DNA from: Calonectria ilicicola
Taxonomy: Eukaryota; Ascomycota; Sordariomycetes; Hypocreales; Nectriaceae
Direction: 5' to 3'
Length of the DNA stretch: 64,000 nt
Assembly: GCA_020809705.1 (NCBI GenBank)
Contig: CP085826.1
Coordinates: forward strand, 2,480,001-2,544,000
Shown here: positions 37,296 through 46,064 of the stretch, piece after piece
How positions within the stretch are numbered: the first letter of the stretch is position 1
How the letters are laid out: every line of letters begins with the position of its first letter
The notes under the pieces: generated by a model
Told to the model about the DNA's origin: nothing
Database searches by the model: none
What the model saw: only the letters and a program-made list of their open reading frames with translations
Made by a program: the position numbers and the translations under genes

Positions 37296-38248
37296 ATGAC
37301 CACCGATCTCGATCTCAAGGCTGTTCACGATGTCATGATCTCCGTCGCCTACGAGGCGGGGACCATGATTCTTGCCGCCAACCCGGCCGACATTGATACC
37401 GATACCAAACTCAACTGTACGGCGCAACTCCAATCTCTCTTTTAGCTACTTCCTGGCTAATATCTACAAAAAAAAAAGCCGTCGACATTGTCACTGAGAC
37501 AGACAAGGGTGTTGAGAAGATGGTTTCGACGCGCCTGTCGTCCGAATTTCCCAACATCTCCTTCATGGGCGAGGAAACATACAAGCCAGGCATGAAGATT
37601 GGCCCCGAGCCGACCTTCGTTGTAGATCCCATTGACGGCACTACCAATTTCGTCCACTCGTTTCCTTCTGCTTGCATCTCCCTCGGCCTAGCCATCGACC
37701 GCCGACCAGCCATCGGCGTCATCTACAACCCCTGGCAGGACTTGTTGTACACAGCGATTAAAGGAAAGGGCGCATACATGACGCGTGGCCGTGGAGGCCA
37801 GCCTCAGCGCCTCCCTCTAGCCAAGTCGCCTCGCCCGCTTGAGGGGCTCGGCAATGCCCTCGTCGCCGTTGAATGGGGATCTCAGCGAGACGGGCCCAAT
37901 TTTGACCTCAAGGTCGACGTCTTCCGTCGCCTGGCCGCCACCCGCGAAACCGGCGGCTCCATGGTTCACTCGCTGCGCTCACTGGGCTCGGCCGCTCTCA
38001 ACATTGCCTCCGTTGCGGCTGGCCAGACCGACTTGTACTGGGAGGGCGGCTGCTGGGCCTGGGACGTTTGCGCCGGTTGGTGTCTCCTCGAGGAGGCCGG
38101 CGGCCGAATGGTTCACGGCAATCCAGGAAACTGGGACGTGGAGCTTGATGCCCGCATCTACTTGGCCGTGCGTGGTGCGCCGAGCGGCCAGAAAGAGATT
38201 GTCGAGGAGTTTTGGGGTGTTATGGGAGATGGGAAGATTGAGTATTAA
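37296..38248 (+). CDS. Inositol monophosphatase family protein
   Basis: This hydrolyses myo-inositol monophosphates to inositol, using Mg2+; the fungal family also includes QutG of the quinate cluster. Model: 37296-37416 joined to 37479-38248 (296 aa). The intron 37417-37478 has a GTACGG donor and an acceptor within an A-run (AAAAG), and gives KLNSVDIVTETDK. Metal and substrate motifs are all present: IVTETD, FMGEE, VDPIDGTTNFVH and, near the C-terminus, WDVCAGWCLLEEAGGRM. The length is normal for the family. No signal peptide or presequence is seen, so a cytosolic enzyme is expected. No quinate-pathway genes are nearby, so a general inositol-recycling role is more likely than QutG. The gene converges with the La gene. 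Confidence 0.93.
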
Positions 38249-38654
38249 GGGCCAATGCATCGATGCATGTGTGCAATTGATTGGCCCCGAGCACAAGTTG
38301 CTCTGCTGCAGCTAGCATTTTGGAAAAGGCTGTTGATTAGAATACATCAGTTAATAGAATAACCTGAAAGACGATGTTTAAATAGGCACAGGCAGTAAAA
38401 CTGAACCACTAATCTTGACGTCACATCATTTAGGCAAAGTGAGAAAAAAAATATCTTGATTTGAATTGATGCTTTTTGCTAGCAGCCAACCATTTGAACC
38501 CGCGAAAAATCCCCGTAAAATGCAATGGATAGTCCCTTGTCATGGCCGAGTCCTATGTAACCCCCATTTTGTGTTGTTTAATTGGTATCAGAAAGGCCCC
38601 CTTTCCCGTGCTCTTTCCCTGGTCGATAACTCCTATGATGTCTTGGTTTACTAT
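38249..38654. other. Tail-to-tail spacer between inositol monophosphatase and La genes
   Basis: AT-rich 3' regions of both genes; nothing else is seen. Confidence 0.5.
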
Positions 38655-39991
38655 TTATTCTTGCTTAACGTCGACCTTCTTCGCAGCGGGCTCGCCGGAA
38701 GCGCCATCCTCATCGCGGGCACGCTTGCCGTTGGACTCGCCATTGTCGGCAGTGGACTGGATGCGAGGCATAGTGCTGTAATTGTGTTAGCGACACACGT
38801 TCATATATTCTTTTTTTTATTTTTATTGGAGGGATTTTCATTCTTCAAAAAAAGGGGGGAGTGCATCTTGGAATGACTTACTCATTGCTGCTGTGCTTGG
38901 TCTCAGTGTTCTCCTTTCGCTCATCTCGGTTGCCCTTGCGGTCACGACCGAAATCGCGACTACCCCGGCCACGACCACGACCACCCCGGCCGCCTCGGCC
39001 GCCACGACCGCCCCGGAAGCCATTCTTCTGGTCATTATCACGGCGCTTCTTCCAGTCGTCGGCATCGGGACCGCCCCGGTTACCACCACGGCCGCCACGA
39101 GAGTTCTTGCCGTCGCGACCTTCGTAGAACTTCTTGGGATTGCTCTGGTTGGGCTCAAGCTTGCCCTGTCGGATCAGCTCGTTCTTCTCGTCGCAGTAAG
39201 CCTTCTTGGACATGATTTTAAGGTCGTGCTCCTTCCATTTGGGGCTGGGGTCGAGGGCGAGGAACTTCTCGGCAGTCTCTTCATCAACAAATGTGACAAA
39301 GACGGAGCCCTTGAACAGGCCTTCGTTGGTGCGGCGGAGTTTAAGACCCTTGACTTCACCGAACTGGGCGAAGAAGCTTTCGAGATCGAACTGGGTGTTG
39401 GGCTGTTCATCACCGAATCCCTTGACGTAGATGGTTGAAGCCTCGGCCTTGGCCTTGCCAGCAGGCATGGGCTTGTATGGCACCTTGCGCTTAACCTCTT
39501 CCTCGCCCTCCTCGCCGGAGATATCAAGAATCTTGCTTTCCTTTAAAGCAGAGACAACGGCGGAGTAGGGCTGGAAAGTGCGCATGCGCTTGAAGGAGTG
39601 GATGGTCTTGAGCTTCATGGGCTTGTTGTCAGATCCGCCGCAAGACTCCCACATAAACTTATCCTGGGGGAAGTTCCAGTCGCCAAAGTAGAACTCAACC
39701 TGGAAAATGTGAGCAGAGACTCGATGGACATGTTTGATGTCGATGGATGGCTACCTGCTTGCGGATGGCGGCGGGGTCGTCTGACACCTCGCGGGTGCTA
39801 GGATCGAACTTGCGGTTGTTGCGGTGGTTCTCATAGTCAACCTTGGCAGTGGTCTTGAGAATCTTGGACTGGCCATTTTCTTCTGTCTTATCAGCGACGT
39901 CGGTCTTCTCGACTTGGGCCTCGGTCTTCTCGACGGGCTTCTCCTCAGCAGGGACAGCCTCGACGGGCTTGGTGGCCTCAGCTGCGCTCAT
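38655..39991 (-). CDS. LHP1: La protein homologue (Lhp1/Sla1), RNA 3'-end chaperone
   Basis: La binds the UUU-OH end of new RNA polymerase III transcripts, protects them and aids tRNA and 5S precursor folding in the nucleus. Model: 39991-39755, 39699-38882 and 38775-38655 (391 aa). The introns are 39700-39754 (GTAGCC/CAG) and 38776-38881 (GTAAGT/CAG). The first join gives AIRKQVEFYFGDWNFPQDKF, the core of the La motif. The second adds a last exon of 40 codons ending VDVKQE, with a basic NGKRARDE stretch that may be the nuclear signal; stopping at the second exon would lose this. After an acidic Glu/Lys/Val-rich head come the La motif (about 50-140), an RRM (STIYVKGF to FVTFVDEETAEKF), and an RGG-rich tail. 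The length fits fungal La proteins. Confidence 0.93.
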
Positions 39992-41280
39992 TTCGACGGC
40001 GCAAACGGGTTTTGAGATCCAAAAAAGAAAAAAGGACCTCGGCGATCAAGACTTGCAGAGGCTGAGAGTTATATGGCGCGTTGGAATGGACAAGACTGTA
40101 GAGTCATAAATGAGCATGGTCGCGACAAAATGGTGGTGGCGGGGTAGAGAGTAAGAGTCACCGGCCAAGGCAACAAGCCGCAGCGGTGCCATTATCGGGG
40201 AAACTAACCTTGATAAGGCCTAATAAGAATCCTGGAGCCTTGGGAATGGTTGTAATCGCAGTCGCAAAGAGCACAATTGAGGTTGTAGAATGGAAGCAAA
40301 CGCGAGGAATTCTGCCGCCGCTGAAAAAAAATAGCGACAAAATCTCGGTCGCTCACTAGCTGCGATTTCACCGCCCGCCGCATCTGGCTCGTGCTACCGC
40401 ATGTTCTGCTTTTTCCTTTGTACCCCACCTGCCCTGTGCCCACTGTCCGTTGTTCTAACCCCACCTTTCTGCCGCTTTAGCGCTAAAACTAGAACTGGGT
40501 GCCTACACGGCCGCTGTGAAGCTTTGAGTCAGCGAGCCAGAGCTCAGTAAAACCACGAGGGTGCCCTGGGGATTGGACCAGGGTTGGCGCATTTTAATGG
40601 AGGGGCATAGGCTATATGGACATCCTGCGCCCATGATCGTTCATGCGGATGATCCGGAGTTGTCTAATGCGGATTTTAATTTGCAAGCTGTGAATCACAG
40701 TATATATACTGAAGAAGGACACGAACTGGCATTTGGAGGTGAGCTTGCAAGGAAAGAAGGAAATCAGCAGCGATGTTTAGATTTTTGTTACACAATTAGC
40801 TTGTTTATGGGTTTTAATATCATATTCAGACGCTGTCCGTAATTGCCTGAGCAAGAACTCAGGAGTACGTACTTTAGCGTTCGCCGTAGTGGGTCTGATA
40901 AATAGTACCTGATGGCGCATATCAAGCGCTCGTTAGGGAGGGTATTCCCTAACAGCGCCAACTCAACAGGTAAAGTGTGGCTGTTGATGACATCAACACT
41001 TGCTCCTTGTTGAGGGAAGCTACCTTAATTTGCCAACATCTTGCCCAGCCTTGCCCAGCCTTGACCACCCGTTGCCAGACGGCTCCAACTTCCGTGCCCC
41101 TTCCGCCAGAGCCCGGATCGGATCCGAAAAGAGTCTTACCTCCTGTCTCAAGCCGTGGTCATGCAATTGGCCTGATTAATGGTAGGCCGTTAGCGGAGAG
41201 CTCTTGAGCGCCGGACAAGCGCGGGATGTATGCGTGAGGGCGAAGTCTAAACCAACCTCTGTGCAAGCGCCTCGACAACC
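39992..41280. other. Divergent spacer between La and phospholipase genes
   Basis: This contains the promoters of the La gene (minus) and the phospholipase gene (plus). A perfect 10-base tandem duplication lies at 41041-41060. An ORF at 40561-40842 has no family features. No gene is called. Confidence 0.5.
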
Positions 41281-43740
41281 ATGAGGCAGTGCAGCTCTAT
41301 TAGAGGTCTTGCCGGCCTTGGCTGGAGACTGGCCGCAACTCGATCGAGGATCACCAGAGGCAGATTGCCGATCCAGTCGCACCGCACCCTGTTCTTCTCA
41401 AAACCAAAACCTAATGATGCTAAGCACAGCCAGCTCGGATCGTCGGCACCTGTCGCTGTAATTACTGCTGGACTTTTTATCTGGTGGCTTTACCCTTCTG
41501 ACGAATTTGCACAGCTCTCCGGTAAACAAAGGACTGGCCGCCAAGAACCCCAACACCCATCTGGAGGTCCGGATACCGCCAGTTCCCAGCAAGACAACCA
41601 ACCTGCCTGGACCAACTTTGCCCGCGCATTCGAAAATTTTGCCTCAATTAACGGCATAGAATGGCCGGCGTTTCCAGACAAGTTGGTTGGTTATATTGTA
41701 CCAGAATGGGGCAACCTTATCCCTGGGTATTTGAGAAAACTCCAGCGCGAGCTTTCCATGTCACCTGGCTCTTTGGCAGATGAGATCTGGGCCGAAGCCC
41801 ATGACCCCTTAATTCACCCCGAGATTCGGTATACCGCAAATGTGCGCGTATCTTCTGATATTTGTGAAGAGGAAAAGACGTTCTTGGAAAGACGCCGCAG
41901 AATTGCAAGAGTTGGGTTGGCTAAGTATCTTGGACTCAAGGAGGAAGATGTTCATCCTGATGATGTTCCAATAATTGCCATGTGTGGGTCCGGAGGTGGT
42001 CTTAGAGCCCTCATTGCTGGCACCGGATCTATACTTGCAACGGAAGAGGATGGTCTCTTTGACTGTGTGACCTACACTTCTGGAGTCAGTGGCTCTTGTT
42101 GGCTCCAGGCTCTGAATCTAACATCATTCAATAAAGGAAGCCTCCAAAGCCTTCTTGAGCACCTAAAGTCCCGGACTTCTACTCACATCGCATACCCGCC
42201 AGTTGCTTTCCAGTCACTGGTCTCAATGCCAACAAACAAATATCTCCTTAGCGGTCTAGTTGAGAAGCTCAAGGGCGACCCCGGAGCGGATTTTGGTCTG
42301 GTTGACGTATATGGAGTCCTGCTGGCTGCAAGATTTTTGATACCTAAGGGAGATTTGGGTGTCGATGGTCGCGATTTCAAGCTGTCAAGCCAGCGACAAT
42401 ACATTCAATATGGCCAGCTTCCGATGCCAATTTACACCGCAGTGCGTCATGAAATCCCTGACTTGACTGCCGCTGAAGCGGAAGCGGGCATATTCGGAAT
42501 TGAGAGGGCTAAGGAAAAGGCCAAGAAAGACCCATGGTTTCAATGGTTCGAGATAACCCCATACGAATTCTTTTGTGAGGAATTTGGTGCTGGTATTCCC
42601 ACTTGGGCTCTGGGTCGCAGGTTCAAAGATGGCAAAGACGTTTCCCCCGAACATGGCTTCCACCTTCCAGAGGTTCGGCTACCGCTTCTGATGGGAATAT
42701 TTGGTAGCGCTTTCTGTGCCACCTTGAGCCACTACTACCGCGAAATTAAACCTCTGGTTAAAGGCTTGACTGGATTTGGAACTGTTGATGAACTTATCTC
42801 CGGTCGGGATGATGATTTGGTCAAGGTTCATCCTATTGAGCCAGCAAGAATTCCGAATTTTGCGTACAATATGCACGGCAAACTTCCAAAAACAACTCCC
42901 AAGAGTGTCTATGATGACCAGTATATCCAACTCATGGATGCGGGCATGTCCAACAACTTGCCTATATATCCCCTGCTTCGACCAGGCCGCGATGTAGATG
43001 TTCTCATCGCTTTCGATGCATCAGCAGATATCAAGACGGACAATTGGCTATCCGTAGCTGATGGTTATGCTAGACAGCGCGGCATTAAAGGATGGCCAAT
43101 TGGTATAGGTTGGCCCAAGGAAGGAGAGACACCAGCCCAAGCTGCTAAGGAACTTGATGATGCGCAAGCCAAGTCCACATTCGAGGCTGAATTAAAACTT
43201 CAGAATGCCAAGGATACCCAAGCGAAACTGCGGGCCAACTCAAACAGCAGCGGAAAAGATGCCAAATCTGAAAAGCAGAAAACCAAGTTCGAACCAGGCA
43301 AACAAGAATCAGGAGATTTGGGCTACTGCACCGTATGGGTTGGTTCTAACCAGGAACGCACCTCTGAGCCGCCGCCACCTAGCAAAGCCGTCACCGGACC
43401 TGACAGTTGGAAACTTATGGAGCCAGACGCTGGCCTCGCCGTTGTATATCTGCCATTCCTTTCCAATGACAAGGTTCCCGGCCTGTCACCAGGAGAGACC
43501 GACTTCCTGAGCACGTGGAACTTCATCTATACACCCGACCAAATCGACAAGGTAGTTCAACTTGCCCGTGCTAACTACGATGAGGGCAAGGACCAAATTA
43601 AAACCACCATCCGGGCCGTCTACGAGCGCAAGAAGAAGCTCAGACAAATATCCGAACGGACACGTCGAGAAGAGAGATATCGTTCCTTGCTTAGGAGAGG
43701 CGAAGCAGGGCAATTAGGAGAAGGCGACCACTTTAGCTGA
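41281..43740 (+). CDS. plaA: Cytosolic phospholipase A2-type lipase with mitochondrial-like N-terminus
   Basis: A single-exon gene of 819 aa. The cPLA2/patatin-like fold hydrolyses acyl chains of glycerophospholipids with a Ser-Asp dyad. The oxyanion-hole block is MCGSGGGLRAL. The nucleophile is Ser270 in GVSGSCW and the predicted catalytic Asp is Asp553 in MDAGMSNNLP, where many relatives have DGG. The first ~45 residues are rich in Arg, Ser and Thr with no acids (RLAATRSRITRGRL), typical of a mitochondrial presequence. A hydrophobic segment near residues 57-72 (VAVITAGLFIWWLYP) follows, as in inner-membrane or intermembrane-space proteins. The family is the fungal PlaA group; mitochondrial location of some members is from memory. 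The C-terminus is Lys/Glu-rich and probably coiled coil. No C2 domain is present, unlike animal cPLA2-alpha. The ATG at 41281 is the first base of the presequence. Confidence 0.9.
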   Translation: MRQCSSIRGLAGLGWRLAATRSRITRGRLPIQSHRTLFFSKPKPNDAKHSQLGSSAPVAVITAGLFIWWLYPSDEFAQLSGKQRTGRQEPQHPSGGPDTASSQQDNQPAWTNFARAFENFASINGIEWPAFPDKLVGYIVPEWGNLIPGYLRKLQRELSMSPGSLADEIWAEAHDPLIHPEIRYTANVRVSSDICEEEKTFLERRRRIARVGLAKYLGLKEEDVHPDDVPIIAMCGSGGGLRALIAGTGSILATEEDGLFDCVTYTSGVSGSCWLQALNLTSFNKGSLQSLLEHLKSRTSTHIAYPPVAFQSLVSMPTNKYLLSGLVEKLKGDPGADFGLVDVYGVLLAARFLIPKGDLGVDGRDFKLSSQRQYIQYGQLPMPIYTAVRHEIPDLTAAEAEAGIFGIERAKEKAKKDPWFQWFEITPYEFFCEEFGAGIPTWALGRRFKDGKDVSPEHGFHLPEVRLPLLMGIFGSAFCATLSHYYREIKPLVKGLTGFGTVDELISGRDDDLVKVHPIEPARIPNFAYNMHGKLPKTTPKSVYDDQYIQLMDAGMSNNLPIYPLLRPGRDVDVLIAFDASADIKTDNWLSVADGYARQRGIKGWPIGIGWPKEGETPAQAAKELDDAQAKSTFEAELKLQNAKDTQAKLRANSNSSGKDAKSEKQKTKFEPGKQESGDLGYCTVWVGSNQERTSEPPPPSKAVTGPDSWKLMEPDAGLAVVYLPFLSNDKVPGLSPGETDFLSTWNFIYTPDQIDKVVQLARANYDEGKDQIKTTIRAVYERKKKLRQISERTRREERYRSLLRRGEAGQLGEGDHFS

Positions 43741-44043
43741 CCATGTTTCATGTAATAAATCATGTATACCACCCACATGTATATCGTGCAAAGGAGCGTC
43801 ATAAAAATATTGAATTTGACTCGCCATTGTCGAGGAGTGTGTCATTGTTCTACATTGTATTTTACAGTGACATTTCCCATCTAATCCACTAGGGATCTCC
43901 TTGTTCCATGCATTTTTTTTATACACTGCCTGGCCAGGGCAAGAAAAGATTGGTTTTGCCATTATCCACACGGCCAATTGCCATTCATCTAGATTCTCAT
44001 CAACCCTAAAATGACCCAAAAAAAACACGACCAAAAGCACCCT
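43741..44043. other. Tail-to-tail spacer between phospholipase and mL44 genes
   Basis: Short AT-rich 3' regions containing an AATAAA-like signal near 43754; nothing else is seen. Confidence 0.5.
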
Positions 44044-45198
44044 TTAGATGATCTCGCCGATATCGATGTGCGGGGCCTTCCAGGGCTTGGCACCCTCCTC
44101 GAACATGTCGCTAGGTACACGGACCTTGTTACCAGGGCTGTACAAGTACCAGGCCTTGAGGGCATTCATTGATGCCTTCCATCGGGCGACGTTAAGACTT
44201 GGTCCAGAACCCTCGCCAAGCTTTTCGGTGCCGCTGTAGATGCCAACGACAAAGACGGGAGTGCGCGATCGACGACCAGTCTCACTTTCTAGGCGGGCAA
44301 CTGGCGCTGAGAAGCCTTCGCGGGCACAGAGAAGGGCAAGCTCACGGGTGGGGAGCTGGAACTGGAACATGGAGGAAATGTCGACCTGACGGGAGAGGAT
44401 ATGGGACTGAACAAAGTCCCGAGCGGCCTCGCGACCACAGTGAGTGTAAACCGAGCCGACGACGGCTTGGACGAAGGAGGAGTAGGCCTCGTCCTGGTAA
44501 TATTTCACAGCCTCGGGCCCCGCCTTGGGGGGTTGAATAGCATCACCGAAATCATCGTCCAAGACCACACGGCTGCTAATACCACGGCGGGCCTCGAATT
44601 GGTCGGCGTGGGCGGCCTCAGCACGAACATATCCCCATCGTGTTTGAATACCTGATGACTCTGGCTTCCATTGTAGCAGACCAGGGTCAACCTCTTCGCC
44701 AGGGGCGTGGGCAGCCTCAACACCCCATCGGCGGGCTATTTGGTGGAGTGATTCCTTGCCTGCATAGGCGCGGAGGACCTCGTAGGTGATGGTCATGGGC
44801 AGGCGGGGCCACTTGACATTTATGTATTCGAGGACGTGGTAGTTGATAAATGTGCTTCCAAGGAAGGCGAGGTTGGAGTTGTTGAAGCTGGTGTTGCTGT
44901 CGGCTGATGGCACAATGAGGGCGCGCGCAAGTGTTTCCAAAGGAATCTTGCTAGAGAGGGATAACCGGGCGTGGAGGGCGGAGAGCTTTGCGGACTCGGC
45001 AGCCCGTTGAGGAACAGGAGAGGGGAGGGGAGATGTTGGGGGCTTGCTGGTCAAGCCGTCAACCGGCTCTGGGGTCGTAACTGTCGAGGCATGGCGGTGC
45101 AATGTCGAGACGAAAGGTTGTCGAGCTGGAAGTGCTGCAGCTCCGGTGCGGGCTTGCAGCAATTGGCCGCCCCATCGTTGCAGCCGAACCCGCTTCAT
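44044..45198 (-). CDS. MRPL3: Mitochondrial large-subunit ribosomal protein mL44 (Mrpl3)
   Basis: A structural protein of the mitochondrial 54S/39S large subunit. A single exon of 384 aa starting at ATG 45198 (MKRVRLQRWGG); the upstream in-frame codons have no ATG. The first ~40 residues are basic and Ala/Gln-rich, a typical presequence. The family combines a catalytically dead RNase III-like fold (LGSTFINYHVLEYINVKWP to VVGSVYTHCG) with a dsRNA-binding fold near the C-terminus (VFVVGIYSGTEKLGEGSG, then ARWKASMNALKAWYLY). Acidic catalytic residues of true RNase III are not evident, as expected for mL44. The gene is divergent from the small membrane-protein gene starting at 45577, probably sharing one promoter, and converges with the phospholipase gene. 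Confidence 0.9.
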   Translation of the reverse strand: MKRVRLQRWGGQLLQARTGAAALPARQPFVSTLHRHASTVTTPEPVDGLTSKPPTSPLPSPVPQRAAESAKLSALHARLSLSSKIPLETLARALIVPSADSNTSFNNSNLAFLGSTFINYHVLEYINVKWPRLPMTITYEVLRAYAGKESLHQIARRWGVEAAHAPGEEVDPGLLQWKPESSGIQTRWGYVRAEAAHADQFEARRGISSRVVLDDDFGDAIQPPKAGPEAVKYYQDEAYSSFVQAVVGSVYTHCGREAARDFVQSHILSRQVDISSMFQFQLPTRELALLCAREGFSAPVARLESETGRRSRTPVFVVGIYSGTEKLGEGSGPSLNVARWKASMNALKAWYLYSPGNKVRVPSDMFEEGAKPWKAPHIDIGEII

Positions 45199-45576
45199 GG
45201 ATGCAGCAATTGGGGACAACGGGCGCGCAGGTAGAAGGGGGGTTTGGGAGGAGTCGGCGTGTTATCGCAGGGTGTCGACAATGGGGCGTGGTGGCATCGA
45301 CCTGGTGGTAGACCCGTCGGAAAAAAAGTTCTGCGTTCAATGCGTCCAGAGTCGTGTGAGCCTCTGGGGGGGTGTGGATGTGTGAGTGGGAGCCAATTCA
45401 ATTGGAGCTAGAAGCGCGGGAAAACACTCGGCCCGCCACTGCTCAGTGTGGCCTGGGTGGACGCCGGAACTGCTCGCAACCTCGATTCGTCGACTTGGCC
45501 CGGACCTACGCAACCATCAACGACGCCATTGTGCTCCCAGAACATTCCCTACACGTCCACTGACAATTGAATCAAG
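45199..45576. promoter_or_regulatory. Divergent promoter between mL44 and the small membrane-protein gene
   Basis: Only 378 bases separate the two start codons, so the promoters must overlap or be shared. ORFs in it are short. No element was mapped. Both flanking products look mitochondrial. Confidence 0.6.
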
Positions 45577-46064
45577 ATGGTGAGTTGCTTTCCCACACGC
45601 TGTGCTGAAGGGGCGCTGACAATTGACCTAGGGCGGCGGCGGAAAAATCCCGTAAGTTCCAATCCGAATCATCCTTCCACCGAACCGATTATTACTCCCT
45701 CCACTTCATCTCCCGACGAATCCGTTCCCTAACCGTTTTCGCGAAAAATACAGCTACCCTAAGCACGTCTGGTCGCCAGCCGGTGGTTGGTACGCCCAGC
45801 CGGCCAACTGGCGCGCCAACACCATCATTGCAGGCGCCGTCATGGTGGGCATTGTTGCTGTGACATGGAACTTCAGTGCTCAGCGAGAGACTTTCGCGCG
45901 CAAGCCTGAGCCCTGGGAGTGGCACCCTAGCCGATAGTATGTTTGATTTGCCCCTTGAATGATGTCGGAGATGGAAGCGGAAGCTAACCAAGATTGATAG
46001 CTGGTCAAAGCAGTTGAAGGCCTGGGATAAGGAGGACCAGCTGAAGGCTGAGCAAGAGAAGTGA
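45577..46064 (+). CDS. Small mitochondrial-type membrane protein, possible complex I accessory subunit
   Basis: This gene is too fragmented to appear as an ORF. Model: 45577-45579 (ATG only), 45632-45651, 45754-45936 and 46001-46064 (89 aa). Introns 45580-45631 (GTGAGT/CTAG), 45652-45753 (GTAAGT/CAG) and 45937-46000 (GTATGT/TAG) all have good signals and phases, and the total closes in frame at TGA 46062. The protein starts MGGGGKIPYPKHVW, has SPAGGWYAQPANWRANT, one membrane helix (TIIAGAVMVGIVAVTW, about 30-46) and a charged C-terminus SRYWSKQLKAW. The Gly start, Trp/Tyr-rich N-terminus and single helix resemble small accessory subunits of NADH:ubiquinone oxidoreductase. That product name is a judgement from memory. 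The four-exon structure is well supported. Confidence 0.75.
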
